Positions 52,802-64,000 of a stretch of DNA of 64,000 bases are shown piece after piece (the first letter of the stretch is position 1; each line of letters opens with the position of its first letter). The notes beneath the pieces are model-generated. The model made no database searches. It had not been told where the DNA came from and was given only the letters and a program-made list of their open reading frames with translations. This DNA comes from Panulirus ornatus. Lineage: Eukaryota; Arthropoda; Malacostraca; Decapoda; Palinuridae. Location of the stretch: NCBI RefSeq assembly GCF_036320965.1, contig NC_092226.1, forward strand, positions 17,882,002-17,946,001, written 5' to 3'. The position numbers and the translations under genes are program-made.

Positions 52802-53875
52802 GCCTTCTCTAGAGGTGATGCCACGACTGAATGGTGTTCTGGGTACCGCACAGTTCTCTTCTAGTTTGGATCCTTTGTGTCACTTTAATCAGGTGTGTGT
52901 GTGTGTGTGTGTGAGTAAAAATTTTCCATGGCTGAGCTTGGCACGGGTGTCTTGTCAGTGACAGTTGGCACGGGTCAGTTGTCTGTCTTCGGGGTACCCG
53001 GGTACCCGTTACTGGCATGGGGTCAGGTCATGTGTGTGGCTGTGAATGTACTGGGCTCTGGAAGTGTGTGGTGAGAGATGTGATGTAAGCCTGTTTTTCT
53101 TGGGTGGAATGCGTCGTGATAGTCTCACACACAACCCACTGAACTGTGTGTAAAGAAGGAAAAAAAAAAAAAAAAAAAACCTGTTTTTCTTGTACGAGAG
53201 ACAAATTTACCTGAAGGAATGAAGATTAATTCCACTGGATTGTAATGGATGGTATTTTCCAGATGTGAAAATTTTCAGATTTCATGATCCTCATTTCATA
53301 AATGTTTTTCATACAGGTTTAATGATTTACAATGTTTTCTTCGAGAAAAGCTTCCGTTTTCCTTCGTCTGAACGTTACTGAAGACTTGCTTGAGCTAATT
53401 TGTTCCTGTAATTAAACTACGACAAGATCATTATGCTACATAATAATTGTTTCTTCATCTGCTTCATGTAAGAACATCTTTATGATAGACTAAATCGGAT
53501 GATTTTTTTTCTATTGATGGTTCTGGTCAGGGGATCTTTATATCATTCTCTGAATATATAGTCCAACCAAATTTGATTTTAGGGAATTTATGAAAATACA
53601 AACAAAATGTAATTTCAAGCGGTCAACTGTACCGTCAGGAGGTTCTTCAACATGGAATCACTTTGTAGTGGATTACACGTACAGCGGTAACGTAGTATGT
53701 TGGTCTGAGAATTACCCTGACCACCTGAGGAAGGTGTTGATTGGGCTCGGGTGGCGGTCTTGACAACCCCTGGCAATTGAGAAGCTGGAAAGCCCAAACA
53801 CCCAACCTAAGGTGATCAAGGCTTAGTTGGTAAATAAGGGCTTCCCCTTCATGACTGTGACTTAGCTTTGAGAAA

Positions 53876-53877
<2 letters not shown>
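52802..53877. other. Unique stretch right of the candidate element
   Basis: A GT run at 52893-52913 and an A-run at 53159-53180. No gene recognised. Confidence 0.4.

Positions 53878-53930
<53 letters not shown>
53878..53930. repeat. (CT)n microsatellite
   Basis: Pure CT tract. Confidence 0.97.
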
Positions 53931-53933
<3 letters not shown>

Positions 53934-55360
53934 ATTTGTTTCCTATTATTTTTTTCTCTTTTTACACCACGCTGTGTGAGTGTTCCTTGTCTGTGTGTGG
54001 CGTAGCCGGACCGCGCGCTGGGAGGCTATCATCATAAGGTAGTGGAGGAGTGTGTTGTGCTCAGTGACTCGCGGGAGAGCTCTTCCCGGCCTTACTCGGG
54101 TCATACTCAATCATCTTTTCTTTAATTTCATGTTCTGTGTTTGTGGCGGGTGGCGCGCTAACCGCAGAGTCTGGGGACCTGTTCTTAGGAGCGTGGCCCG
54201 TCCCAGGCCATCCACTACTCCCTCAGTGGGTGCTGGTGGCGGCGGGGATCTGCAAAGCTTATTCTACAAAATGGAACATTGTTGAACTCATCCTGCTTCA
54301 TACAACCGGGTCAACGACCCTTGCCTCCCTCCGTCCCTTCCTGATCAAGAAGGTTATTGATGACTTCAAGTTGTTCAGATGGTTGAAAATCAGTGTGGTT
54401 GACAAAATTGTGGCTAGACTGTAGACAGTAGCTGCAAAAATATACCATTACTAATTATTTTGTTGAGGTGTTCATTTCGATGACTGTGAGTTCATGGAGT
54501 TCATGGAAGGGGGAGGAGTACAGGTGATGGTCTGGCCTGAGGTTACGGCCATGAGCGGGAACGACTTCGTCAAGGAACTTCCAGGGGAGAAGGTGATCGC
54601 TGGCAGTTTTATCATGAAATTCGTTGGCAGATAACAGCGTAGACGTCCCTCGTTACTCTGAGTGTCGTTACATGGAAATCACTCAACGAACTCGCGGTGG
54701 GTTGTGTTAAAGTGCTCCCTCGTAAAACCCCGAGGTATCCTAGTGTCTTTAAGGTGTCTTAAATACAAAACGTCTGATGATGGCGAAAAATCTTGTCCTC
54801 GCTCATCTCTGTGAAAAAAGTTATGTAGTTAGGACAACGTTCTGGACAACTGTATAGCCAAGTTAGTATCTTATGTTCATTTTTGGGGGGTAACCACTCG
54901 TACCAACACTACACTCAGTGCAAACTTTGAGATGTGCGTCTGCACAGGTAAGGCAAAGGAGGAAAACATTTCGTACCGTGCGACATGGATGAGGGTGAGG
55001 GGAGGAGACTCAACCTGACTTCCACACCCGATGAATCCTAAGCTTCAGCACAGGAAAAAATAAGCCTGTGATGATGGCGATGGCCACGCAGACGTCACGA
55101 GTTGCTGAGCCACGCTCCACCATCCCTGACGAACCCCAGGAGCGGTACGAGACGCAACCCCAGGCAAGGACACACACTCCACCCAGAGGGGGAAAAAAAA
55201 AAAAGATGACGCAGTTAAATTGACAAAGACTTTCGAAAGAAACTTAAGAGTCGCACATCGTCGTTTCCGTGACTTATTTCTCTGTTGGAATAAAGTAGTT
55301 CATCTAATGGTTAAAAGTGTGGCTTCTGTTAACACAGGCACAACGCATCATTCAGTCAAG
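53931..55360. other. Unique stretch, no gene recognised
   Basis: Frames at 54137-54424 (95 codons) and about 54465-54634 (plus) stay open but match nothing I know. Either could be an exon. Confidence 0.35.
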
Positions 55361-55362
55361 TT

Positions 55363-55460
55363 ACAACAAACGTTTTTTTTAGATTCATTTACAAAAAAAA
55401 AAGAATTGTCATGTTATTTACAACAAACGTTTTTTTAGATTCATTTACAAAAAAAAAAAT
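55363..55460. repeat. Direct duplication, about 38 bp
   Basis: ACAACAAACGTTTTTTTTAG and ATTCATTTACAAAAAAAA occur at 55365 and again at 55421. Confidence 0.9.
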
Positions 55461-55589
55461 TATGCTATTTTCTTCAGGTCGAGAAAAAGCCTCCGATATT
55501 ATTTTCCAAAAGATTAATGTCTCACTTATATTGGAATAGTTCGTTTATCGTGGAACAGAACACATGTGGTCAAAACTGCTGCATTAAAC

Positions 55590-57190
55590 GTAATCTCGGA
55601 CACATTAGTCCAAGAGAACGAGGTACCGCAAAGGCAGTGTTCTGAGACCAGCGCTATTTGACTTTGTGATTAATGATGTTCTGTCTCCAGCTTCCGCCCT
55701 TCGAAGTCCTAGATCCTCACTTATGCTGATGATCGTGTAATGGTCGTGCAATAAAACATTCTTCGCTGAATGCACAATTTTCGGTTGGGTGGGTTCAAAG
55801 CTGTGCATGTGTCTGTCCAGCGGTGGCGATATATTCCTTCATCATCTAAAGTGTTGCAGTTGATTTTACCCCAAGACAAATGAATTTGTGAATTTTCAGT
55901 TAACTATAGACAGCGACCAGTTCCCTTCATCGTAACATCGCAAGATTCTTTGGTCTGAATTCTAATCGTAGACTTGATAAGAAAACTCGTATTGATTAGC
56001 TATAATTTGCAGTAAAAGATTAAGAAATTCTCTAATACTTTTCAGGCTCATATTGTAGAGACGACAGGAGAATTCTATTGATGATATACAGGTATTGATC
56101 GCATTGCACAATGGCTCACAAGTGCTGCATACTTCGGCAGAGGATTATCCTCTGTGGAGGTTCTGTGGTTTTCAGAATGAATGTTTGTGACTTTGTCTTG
56201 AAGGTTTAAGATGTGCTGCAGTTCCACGACTGGAAGTCGAGGCGAAAGTACTTCCTACCCGACTTGGTGTTGAGTTTTCGGTCACTGATCGGTCACTGGT
56301 ATACGTAACTCTAGCGGCCAGGAGGAGAAACACTCCTGCTTCTCGCCTTGCCTTGAACAGTTTGTTGACAGAGGCGTCAGGCTCAGTTCATCAACGGCAA
56401 ACCTGGTTTTAACGGGAAAGATGTGGACACGCTGGCTCCCTTGAAGCACTCATGGGTGTGTCCACTCACGGGCTTCACTCATCACAATACTCCGGGAGGT
56501 GAGGTACATCAACGCTTTCGTGGTGTTCTGGGTGATCGATCGCTCGTACTTGATCACTCGTACACAGGTGACTTCAAGACGGCGAGGAATGTGGCTGCAA
56601 GTGTGTGGTCGGCTGACTGTACCCTCAATTATCGACTGCTGAGTCGTACATCAGTTTTTACTGACCAATAGTTTGCAAATAGTTCAAATCATGATAACTC
56701 GGCTCGTAATTCAATCAACTCTTGTCATACAGAGAATTATAGATTGAATACATGTGTAGTAGAGATCGTCTTAATTTGCACGCCTGGTCGACTGCGACAT
56801 CCTGGCCAACGAACAGGCAGACCGGTTGGCGAAGTCGACCTCCCAGATCGAAGCGAAAGCGTTTCGATTCCCTGCCTTTCTTTTTAAGGGAAGGTATCAT
56901 GTCTCCTGTGGCTAAGTCATTGGGCCGGCCTGACCATCACCATCTAAGTCCAACACCACAATACCTAGCTGGCTGTCTCCCTACAGGAGAAACAGAAGAA
57001 AGCAAGTCGTGCTACTCTGCGTACGAAAGACGGGTGCAGTCACCACACATCTCAAGCCATACATCAAGGCTTATGATGGCCCCATTACGGCCCATCTGGA
57101 CATCTTCCTGACAATAGACCATGTCATCACCTGCAACAAGTATGGTCAACAACGACATCAACTGGTCAAGCCATTATTCCAGTAGTAATA
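55590..57190 (+). pseudogene. Degraded LINE with reverse transcriptase and RNase H remnants
   Basis: Plus-strand pieces in changing frames. Near 55605-55640, VQENEVPQRQCSETSAI is a decayed RT motif B (normally ENGVPQGSVLS). INDVLSP follows at 55668. The motif-C region near 55715 is frameshifted. At about 56785-56830, DCDILANEQADRLAKST matches the C-terminal motif of LINE-encoded RNase H (HxxIxGNExADxLAK). At 57085-57150, HLDIFLTIDHV and YGQQRHQL match the segment after RNase H. RNase H points to an I-like clade. Inactive. Confidence 0.72.
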
Positions 57191-58474
57191 ACGTACTGGA
57201 AGACAATGATACCATAATAATAGAAATAGATCTTCATAGAGACATAAACAACCCTGAGAGTATAAAGTGGCTGTCCGGCTTTGTCTGTCTGGGTGTGTCT
57301 GTCTGAGCCTTGGCCAGGTAGCGTTGTGGGTGAACGTGTAGTCGTAGTGGTGGTTCCCCGTGGGTGGGTGTCTGACATGGTCCTCAACTGCCGGGCTATC
57401 GATATATCCACTATGACGTCTCATGGACTTGCGTTAAATATGGAAGTGTTGGTTTGTCTCTGATTTATGCTATCTTTTCGTAGTTAGTTCTTGCTGGCAG
57501 CTGCACCTGTGGTATGCTGCGCCGACTGGGCGATGGTTGCCGGCTGGTCGACAGAACTGTCCACTCATGTTTTGGTCTGTATTTTCCTTAATAGATATCA
57601 AAACAAGAATATAAAGTAAACTACAGAAAATGGAAAGTATTAGACTAACATTCTCAGTAGGTTTTTTTCTTAACAGGTCAATACATATGTACCGTTTGCT
57701 ATAGTCTTTTGAAAAGATATTTTGTATGGTCCAAAATCGAAAAAGGAGTGCCAGTCTAATGACCTTCTTGGACGAACCTCAGGCCGCTGGCAGCATCACC
57801 CAATCAAAACAGGGAAGAAAGCTGGGTCACTATGGACACATAATTAGATTTAATACTAAGCCTGAAGACTTACCATCCTCTTCCTTATCCCAACTTTTCC
57901 TCCCGAAAAAAAAGAAAGAAAAAAAAAAAACCCTCCTCAGGGAACTCCCCTCCTGTAAGTCTTTAACCCCCGCCAGCCAGCCGCCAGCCAGCCAGCCAAC
58001 CTTCCCTCTCGAGTCAACAATAAAGATCTTCATAATTCCCAGCCACCTGCACCTGGTGTGTGTGTGTGTGTGTACGGGCGGCGGCTCACCTGGGGTGACT
58101 TGCGAGAAGCGAGTTAGGGTTGAGGGCTCTTGGTAAGTGACACGCTGACAAACGTTAGTATAACCTAAGACGACTTATGAGGAGGCGTGGTACTGGTGGG
58201 GCGCGGGGGCGGCGCTCGAAAAGCCATCCCTTCCTGTATCATGGCTAACCACAACTCGGTATAGAAAAATGAGTAAGGCGAGGATTGGTCATGGAAGGCT
58301 GGCTGGCTTGGTTCCTGATGCGGTAATGATTTATTGCAGCGCAACGACTTGACTGACTCTGGAATATCATAGAATCTCTTATGGAATGTTAGGGGTTTAC
58401 TCTGGAGAACATATGAAGAACGTAGTAGTGGTGAGGGCTGTGAATATTAAGGAAAATGTAGGCTAGAGTAAAAA

Positions 58475-58476
<2 letters not shown>
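57191..58476. other. Unique stretch, nothing recognised
   Basis: A-run near 57908-57930 and CCAGCCAG repeats at 57970-58000. No gene recognised. Confidence 0.4.

Positions 58477-58546
<70 letters not shown>
58477..58546. repeat. (TA)n microsatellite
   Basis: TA tract at the 3' tail of the minus-strand LINE. Confidence 0.96.
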
Positions 58547-58554
<8 letters not shown>

Positions 58555-58556
58555 TT

Positions 58557-59965
58557 TTGCTTTGTCGCTGTCTCCCGCGTTTGCGAGGTAGCGCAAGGAA
58601 ACAGACGAAAGAAATGGCCCAACCCACCCCCATACACATGTATATACATACGTCCACACACGCAAATATACATACCTACACAGCTTTCCATGGTTTACCC
58701 CAGACGCTTCACATGCCTTGATTCAATCCACTGACAGCACGTCAACCCCGGTATACCACATCGCTCCAATTCACTCTATTCCTTGCCCTCCTTTCACCCT
58801 CCTGCATGTTCAGGCCCCGATCACACAAAATCTTTTTCACTCCATCTTTCCACCTCCAATTTGGTCTCCCTCTTCTCCTCGTTCCCTCCACCTCCGACAC
58901 ATATATTCTCTTGGTCAATCTTTCCTCACTCATTCTCTCCATGTGCCCGAACCATTTCAAAACACCCTCTTCTGCTCTCTCAACCACGCTCTTTTTATTT
59001 CCACACATCTCTCTTACCCTTACGTTACTTACTCCATCAAACCACCTCACACCACATATTGTCCTCAAACATCTCATTTCCAGCACATCCATCCTCCTGC
59101 GCACAACTCTATCCATAGCCCACGTCTCGCAACCATACAACATTGTTGGAACCACTATTCCTTCAAACATACCCATTTTTGCTTTCCGAGATAATGTTCT
59201 CGACTTCCACACATTCTTCAAGGCTCCCAGAATTTTCGCCCCCTCCCCCACCCTATGATCCACTTCCGCTTCCATGGTTCCATCCGCTGCCAGATCCACT
59301 CCCAGATATCTAAAACACTTCACTTCCTCCAGTTTTTCTCCATTCAAACTCACCTCCCAATTGACTTGACCCTCAACCCTACTGTACCTAATAACCTTGC
59401 TCTTATTCACATTTACTCTTAACTTTCTTCTTTCACACACTTTACCAAACTCAGTCACCAGCTTCTGCAGTTTCTCACATGAATCAGCCACCAGCGCTGT
59501 ATCATCAGCGAGCAACAACTGACTCACTTCCCAAGCTCTCTCATCCCCAACAGACTTCATACTTGCCCCTCTTTCCAAAACTCTTGCATTCACCTCCCTA
59601 ACAACCCCATCCATAAACAAAATTAAACAACCATGGAGACATCACACACCCCTGCCGCAAACCTACATTCACTAAGAACCAATCACTTTCCTCTCTTCCT
59701 ACACGTACACATGCCTTACATCCCCGATAAAAACTTTTCACTGCTTCTAACAACTTGCCTCCCACACCATATATTCTTAATACCTTCCACAGAGCATCTC
59801 TATCAACTCTGTCATATGCCTTCTCCAGATCCATAAATGCTACATACAAATCCATTTGCTTTTCTAAGTATTTCTCACATACATTCTTCAAAGCAAACAC
59901 CTGATCCACACATCTGCAAAAATCTACAGAACATTTGAAAACCTTGTTTAGCTCCTCCTGAATAA
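58557..59965 (-). pseudogene. LINE family A reverse transcriptase, longest copy
   Basis: Minus strand. The first frame (59909-59598) reads LYVAFMDLEKAYDRVDRDAL, RT motif A with its catalytic Asp at residue 27, then GLRQGCVMSPWLFN, motif B. The second frame (59620-58742) carries SQLLLADDTALVADS, motif C with ADD at residues 38-40, then FRYLGVDLAADGTMEAEVDH and the LYGCETWAMDRVV C-terminal block. One frameshift separates them: near 59618 this copy has one T more than its relative at 31172. RT motifs A, B and C are otherwise intact. It is 5'-truncated near 59965, so there is no endonuclease. The 3' tail and A-run end at about 58548. Confidence 0.93.
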
Positions 59966-60365
59966 TGAAAATGATTTTTTTTTTTTTTTATATTTCATTC
60001 GAAAATGTGTGACCGTCTTCTAGGATCCTGTGGTTTTATTCCGTTGTTCGCCGAGCGCTGCGTGCGTTGTAACTAGTTACCTACGAGCGTAGCGAAGACA
60101 CCGCATTCAGGGACCAAACCTCCCAGTAACAATATAAGCGTGGGTGATAGGAAAAAAAAATAATAATCATGTTTTTCAGATAACATCAGAAAGAAGGCAG
60201 ATTTCGGTCGTCAGGGGAAGTTCCAGATAGATTTCCCGTTCTCTTCATTCAAACAGGACGTGTGTTTCACTCATCTTACTCAGCTCCACATCTTTTTTCC
60301 TGATATTCTTCGCGAAAGTCACCATTGATTTATTCATTGGTGTAGACGAGAAGAAAAAAATCACA
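59966..60365. other. Unique stretch, nothing recognised
   Basis: T-run at 59976-59989. No gene recognised. Confidence 0.4.
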
Positions 60366-61360
60366 TTCGTCCAGTCTTGCACTGTTGTCTACCATGATTC
60401 CTACCATTCGTCCAGTCTTTGCACTGTTGTCTACCATGATTCTTACCATTCGTCCAGTCTTGCACTGTTGTCTACCATGATTCCTACCATTCGTCCAGTC
60501 TTTGCACTGTTGTCTACCATGATTCCTACCATTCGTCCAGTCTTGCACTGTTGTCTACCATGATTCCTACCATTCGTCCAGTCGTGCACTGTTGTCTACC
60601 ATGATTCCTACCATTCGTCCAGTCTTTGCACTGTTGTCTACCATGATTCCTGCCATTCGTCCAGTCTTTGCACTGTTGTCTACCATGATTCCTGCCATTC
60701 GTCCAGTCTTTGCACTGTTGTCTACCATGATTCTTACCATTCGTCCAGTCTTGCACTGTTGTCTACCATGATTCCTACCATTCGTCCAGTCTTTGCACTG
60801 TTGTCTACCATGATTCCTACCATTCGTCCAGTCTTGCACTGTTGTCTACCATGATTCCTACCATTCGTCCAGTCGTGCACTGTTGTCTACCATGATTCCT
60901 ACCATTCGTCCAGTCTTTGCACTGTTGTCTACCATGATTCCTGCCATTCGTCCAGTCTTTGCACTGTTGTCTACCATGATTCCTGCCATTCGTCCAGTCT
61001 TGCACTGTTGTCTACCATGATTCCTACCATTCGTCCAGTCGTGCACTGTTGTCTACCATGATTCCTACCATTCGTCCAGTCTTGCACTGTTGTCTACCAT
61101 GATTCTTACCATTCGTCCAGTCGTGCACTGTTGTCTACCATGATTCCTACCATTCGTCCAGTCGTGCACTGTTGTCTACCATGATTCTTACCATTCGTCC
61201 AGTCTTGCACTGTTGTCTACCATGATTCCTACCATTCGTCCAGTCTTTCACTGTTGTCTACCATGATTCCTACCATTCGTCCAGTCTTTCACTGTTGTCT
61301 ACCATGATTCCTACCATTCGTCCAGTCTTGCACTGTTGTCTACCATGATTCCTACCATCA
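60366..61360. repeat. 41/42-bp minisatellite
   Basis: About 24 copies of CATTCGTCCAGTCTTGCACT plus GTTGTCTACCATGATTCCTAC. The 41- and 42-bp forms differ by one T (CTTG or CTTTG). CCTGCC, TCTTACC and GTCGTGCAC variants recur in blocks, suggesting segmental duplication inside the array. Confidence 0.97.
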
Positions 61361-61450
61361 GTAAAGGTATTGATTACATGATATTCCAGTCAATAGAAGT
61401 CACGATGTTCATGTACACTTTTGCCTCTGATTCACTGTAACGGGGAGGGC

Positions 61451-61452
<2 letters not shown>

Positions 61453-61513
<61 letters not shown>
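61453..61513. repeat. (CA)n microsatellite
   Basis: Pure CA run. Confidence 0.97.
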
Positions 61514-61517
<4 letters not shown>

Positions 61518-61610
61518 TGTTGCCATAAAAGTCATTTTGAGAAAGCGTGCACACAAGCGTCACTACCACAAGGTCTGCTGTTTCCGAATCCCCGACAGTA
61601 GTATTGACCA

Positions 61611-61636
61611 CCTCTCTCTCTCTCTCTCTCTCTCTG

Positions 61637-61712
<76 letters not shown>
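61611..61712. repeat. (CT)n microsatellite
   Basis: CT run with two GTCTCT interruptions near 61636. Confidence 0.97.
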
Positions 61713-61715
<3 letters not shown>

Positions 61716-61980
61716 GACCACAGTGACGCAGCCGTTCAAGAAGTATTTTTTGATTCGCAAATTCTTTGTCCATTATTTCTTTTTTTTTTGTTTATTTCCT
61801 TTCTTTGAGGAGTAACTCCAATCCAGCGTGAAGGACCGGAAGTTCTTAACAACAGAGACGTTCGCAACTGATGGTGCAGAGTTGTGATTCATGTGGACAC
61901 ATGACTACTTGCCCCTGCAGGGTGAACGCCACGAACAACGGTCGCCAGACACTATGGTCGCCTTGCACAACCACACGATA

Positions 61981-62033
61981 TCCTTGGGGATAAGGGAGAA
62001 AGAATAATGCCCAGTATCACCTGCATGTCGTAG

Positions 62034-62034
<1 letters not shown>
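61981..62034 (+). mobile_element. SINE-like repeat, head fragment
   Basis: CCTTGGGGATAAGGGAGAAAG and CATGTCGTAGAA match the first 55 bp or so of the 765-993 copy, then the sequence breaks off into a TA tract. Confidence 0.65.
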
Positions 62035-62505
<471 letters not shown>

Positions 62506-63710
62506 TAAATGACTTTCACCTATCAGACACCAAATATAATCTGCCATCATATTCTCGTTTTATGTTCCTTGGTAGCGACGTTCAAAGTCTAGTATATCCT
62601 GATGGAAGCGCTCGCCTTGCTCCTCCGAATACGCTCCCATGTTCTTGAATCTATCAAGATGAGCGTCAAGGATATATGGACTTTGAGGGACATCCTGCTG
62701 CCCATTTTGCCGTAGTTCTTCACCATAGTCTCAACCAACCAGCTCCACATAGTGTTCGGTCTTGTGATTGCCCAGGAAGCCCCGACCCACTGCGACAAAG
62801 CTGTACCAAGCTGCTTCCTCCTTCCTAGTGAGCTTCTTGGGGAATTCCTTGCGCTCCAGAATCTTCATTATCTGTGGTCCCACGAAGACACTAGCTTTGA
62901 CCTTTGCCTCAGACAGCTTAGGGAAGAAGATGTGAAGGTACTTTAAGGCTTCAGCCTCCTTATCTAGAGCTGTGACAAATTGTTTCGTAAGGCCTGATTT
63001 TATGTGCAGTGGTGGCACCAACACCTTCCGAGGTCTACCAGTGGCTCCCACTTGACGTTGTTCATCCCCACAGAGAATTCGGTCCGCTGTGGCCAGTCCC
63101 GCCTGTGGTAGTGCGCCGTGGCGTCCTTGCTGTCTCAAAGGCAAAGAACACAGGAAAACTTGGTCAAACCGCCTTAGAGACCCATCAGGAATGCCACCAT
63201 TTTGAAGTCTCCGATGACCTCCCAGCTGTACTCTTCATACTCCAAGGCGTCTAGCAAGGTCTTGACACTGTCGTCTTCTTCTTTGAGGTGCACCGAGTGA
63301 GCCAGGAGGAAGAGCCGGGTACTTGTGCCCATTATGGAGCAGCACGGCTCTCAGGCTTCTGGATGAGCTGTCAACATAAGCGCCATTCGTTCAGGTTAAA
63401 GGCGATTCCGACGGCCTCGAACACACGGGTTACATTGTGGCAAAAGCAGAGCCCATGTTGACGGGTGAAGAAGCTGGACAAACCCAGGTGCGATTTGCCC
63501 ACTTTCATCCAACAAGTTCCACTGCTTAAGCCTAGACGTCAAAAGCTCGGCACTGGATTTTGTGAGACCAAGATCTCTGATCAAATCGCTGAGGTCTTTT
63601 TGACTGGCGAAGTATGGGTTTCCCTCCGCAGCTGCAACTCTGAAATTGTAATCTGGATCTACAACGTCTTCCTCCCACTCTGATTACTATTCAAGTTACT
63701 GGAAACTTCT
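62506..63710 (-). pseudogene. Frameshifted pseudogene of a multicopy, uncharacterised invertebrate protein family (probably transposon-derived)
   Basis: Minus strand, read across several frames from right to left. DPDYNFRVAAAEGNPYFASQ then DLIRDLGLTKSSAELLTSRL come near 63670-63530; FEAVGIAFNLNEWRL near 63420-63385; VHLKEEDDSVKTLLDALEYE and WEVIGDFKMVAFLMGL near 63290-63180; VLVPPLHIKSGLTKQFVTAL near 63020-62965; FPKLSEAKVKASVFVGPQI near 62920-62865; EEQGERFHQDILDFERRYQG near 62625-62565; NENMMADYIW near 62555-62525. From memory this order and wording match proteins annotated as uncharacterised in many arthropods and cnidarians. At least four frameshifts and several stops are present. I cannot name the superfamily. 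Confidence 0.75.
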
Positions 63711-63825
63711 GAAAGTTCTGTATTAGCTACTCAGCACTGAACCTATCTGGAATAGTCTGAAAAGCAGGTAGATTTCAAGATGTCACCGTATTGATCATAA
63801 AAGCCAAGTCTCAAGATAATAATAG

Positions 63826-64000
63826 TCGTTTAGGACTGGGCCTTTGAGGGAATATCTTCACCTGGCCCCTTTCTCTATTCCTTCTTTTGAAAAAAAAAAA
63901 AAAAAAAAAAAAGGGGAGGATTTCCAGCCACCCGCTCCCTCCCCTTTTAGTCGCCTTCTACGACACGCAGGGAATACGTGGGAAGTATTCTTTCTCCCCT
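63826..64000 (-). mobile_element. SINE-like repeat, copy 3, cut by window end
   Basis: The reverse complement matches 765-940: GGGAGAAAGAATACTTCCCA, GTCGTAGAAGGCGACTAAAA, the poly-T segment (A-run 63889-63912 here) and TGAGGATATTCCCTCAAAGG. The tail shared with the LINE is missing at its 3' side, and the 5' side runs off the window. Confidence 0.75.

Noticed and set aside
54465..54634. Short open stretch (about 55 codons, plus strand) as an exon
   Set aside because: No recognisable domain and no clear splice sites; kept only as a note.
60366..61360. CRISPR-like look of regularly spaced repeats
   Set aside because: Units are contiguous tandem copies without unique spacers, and the genome is eukaryotic.

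Overview
The window looks like repeat-rich, gene-poor DNA of a large arthropod genome, most likely a decapod crustacean. That assignment is inference: it rests on the overall style (dozens of long TA microsatellites, many minisatellites, several non-LTR retrotransposon clades, SINEs ending in TA tracts) and on no marker gene. Almost every long open frame is a translated simple repeat, a translated minisatellite or the antisense of a retrotransposon. I find no bacterial-type operon, CRISPR array, rRNA or genuine tRNA gene.

One intact, convincing protein gene is present: an intronless 446-codon eRF1-family gene at 46835-48175 on the minus strand. It keeps the GGQ peptide-release loop and the NIKS motif, but it has lost other residues that canonical eRF1 uses to read stop codons, lacks the C-terminal minidomain and carries about 55 extra N-terminal residues.

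The gene lies between two inverted, roughly 36-bp termini (45767 and 52798), each flanked by TAA. These look like the ends and target-site duplication of a PIF/Harbinger DNA transposon. The same 7.03-kb interval holds a frameshifted Harbinger (HARBI1-type) DDE transposase (about 51329-52049, minus) and a MADF-like ORF (50374-50613, plus). A Harbinger element carrying an eRF1-like gene is the most interesting possibility here. The main caution is that a second copy of the left subterminal block at about 50071 allows a nested two-element explanation.

Layout. 1-1.8 kb: SINE-like copies, an inverted-repeat retroelement fragment and TA tracts. 3-4.1 kb: 41-bp and 21-bp tandem repeats. 4.2-6.9 kb: AT-rich tandem array of about 320-bp units. 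8.2-9.0, 20.5-21.2 and 58.6-60.0 kb: three very similar 3' pieces of one LINE (family A), all minus strand. 9.5-11.2 kb: CR1-like LINE ends. 17.1-18.9 kb: jockey-like LINE. 19.3-19.7 kb: 30-bp array. 25.1-25.4 kb: MITE. 27.1-27.7 kb: 32/41-bp array. 30.9-32.8 and 40.6-42.2 kb: degraded copies of a sister LINE (family B). 36.6-39.5 kb: four minisatellites. 43.3-45.1 kb: 51-bp and 22-bp arrays. 45.8-52.8 kb: the Harbinger interval, invaded by tRNA-derived SINEs. 55.6-57.2 kb: LINE with an RNase H remnant. 60.4-61.4 kb: 41/42-bp array. 62.5-63.7 kb: pseudogene of a multicopy invertebrate family. 63.8-64 kb: another SINE.

The parts do not form a pathway. The functional links I can support are the eRF1-like gene sharing an interval with the transposon, and a SINE family that shares its 3' tail with the LINE that probably mobilises it.
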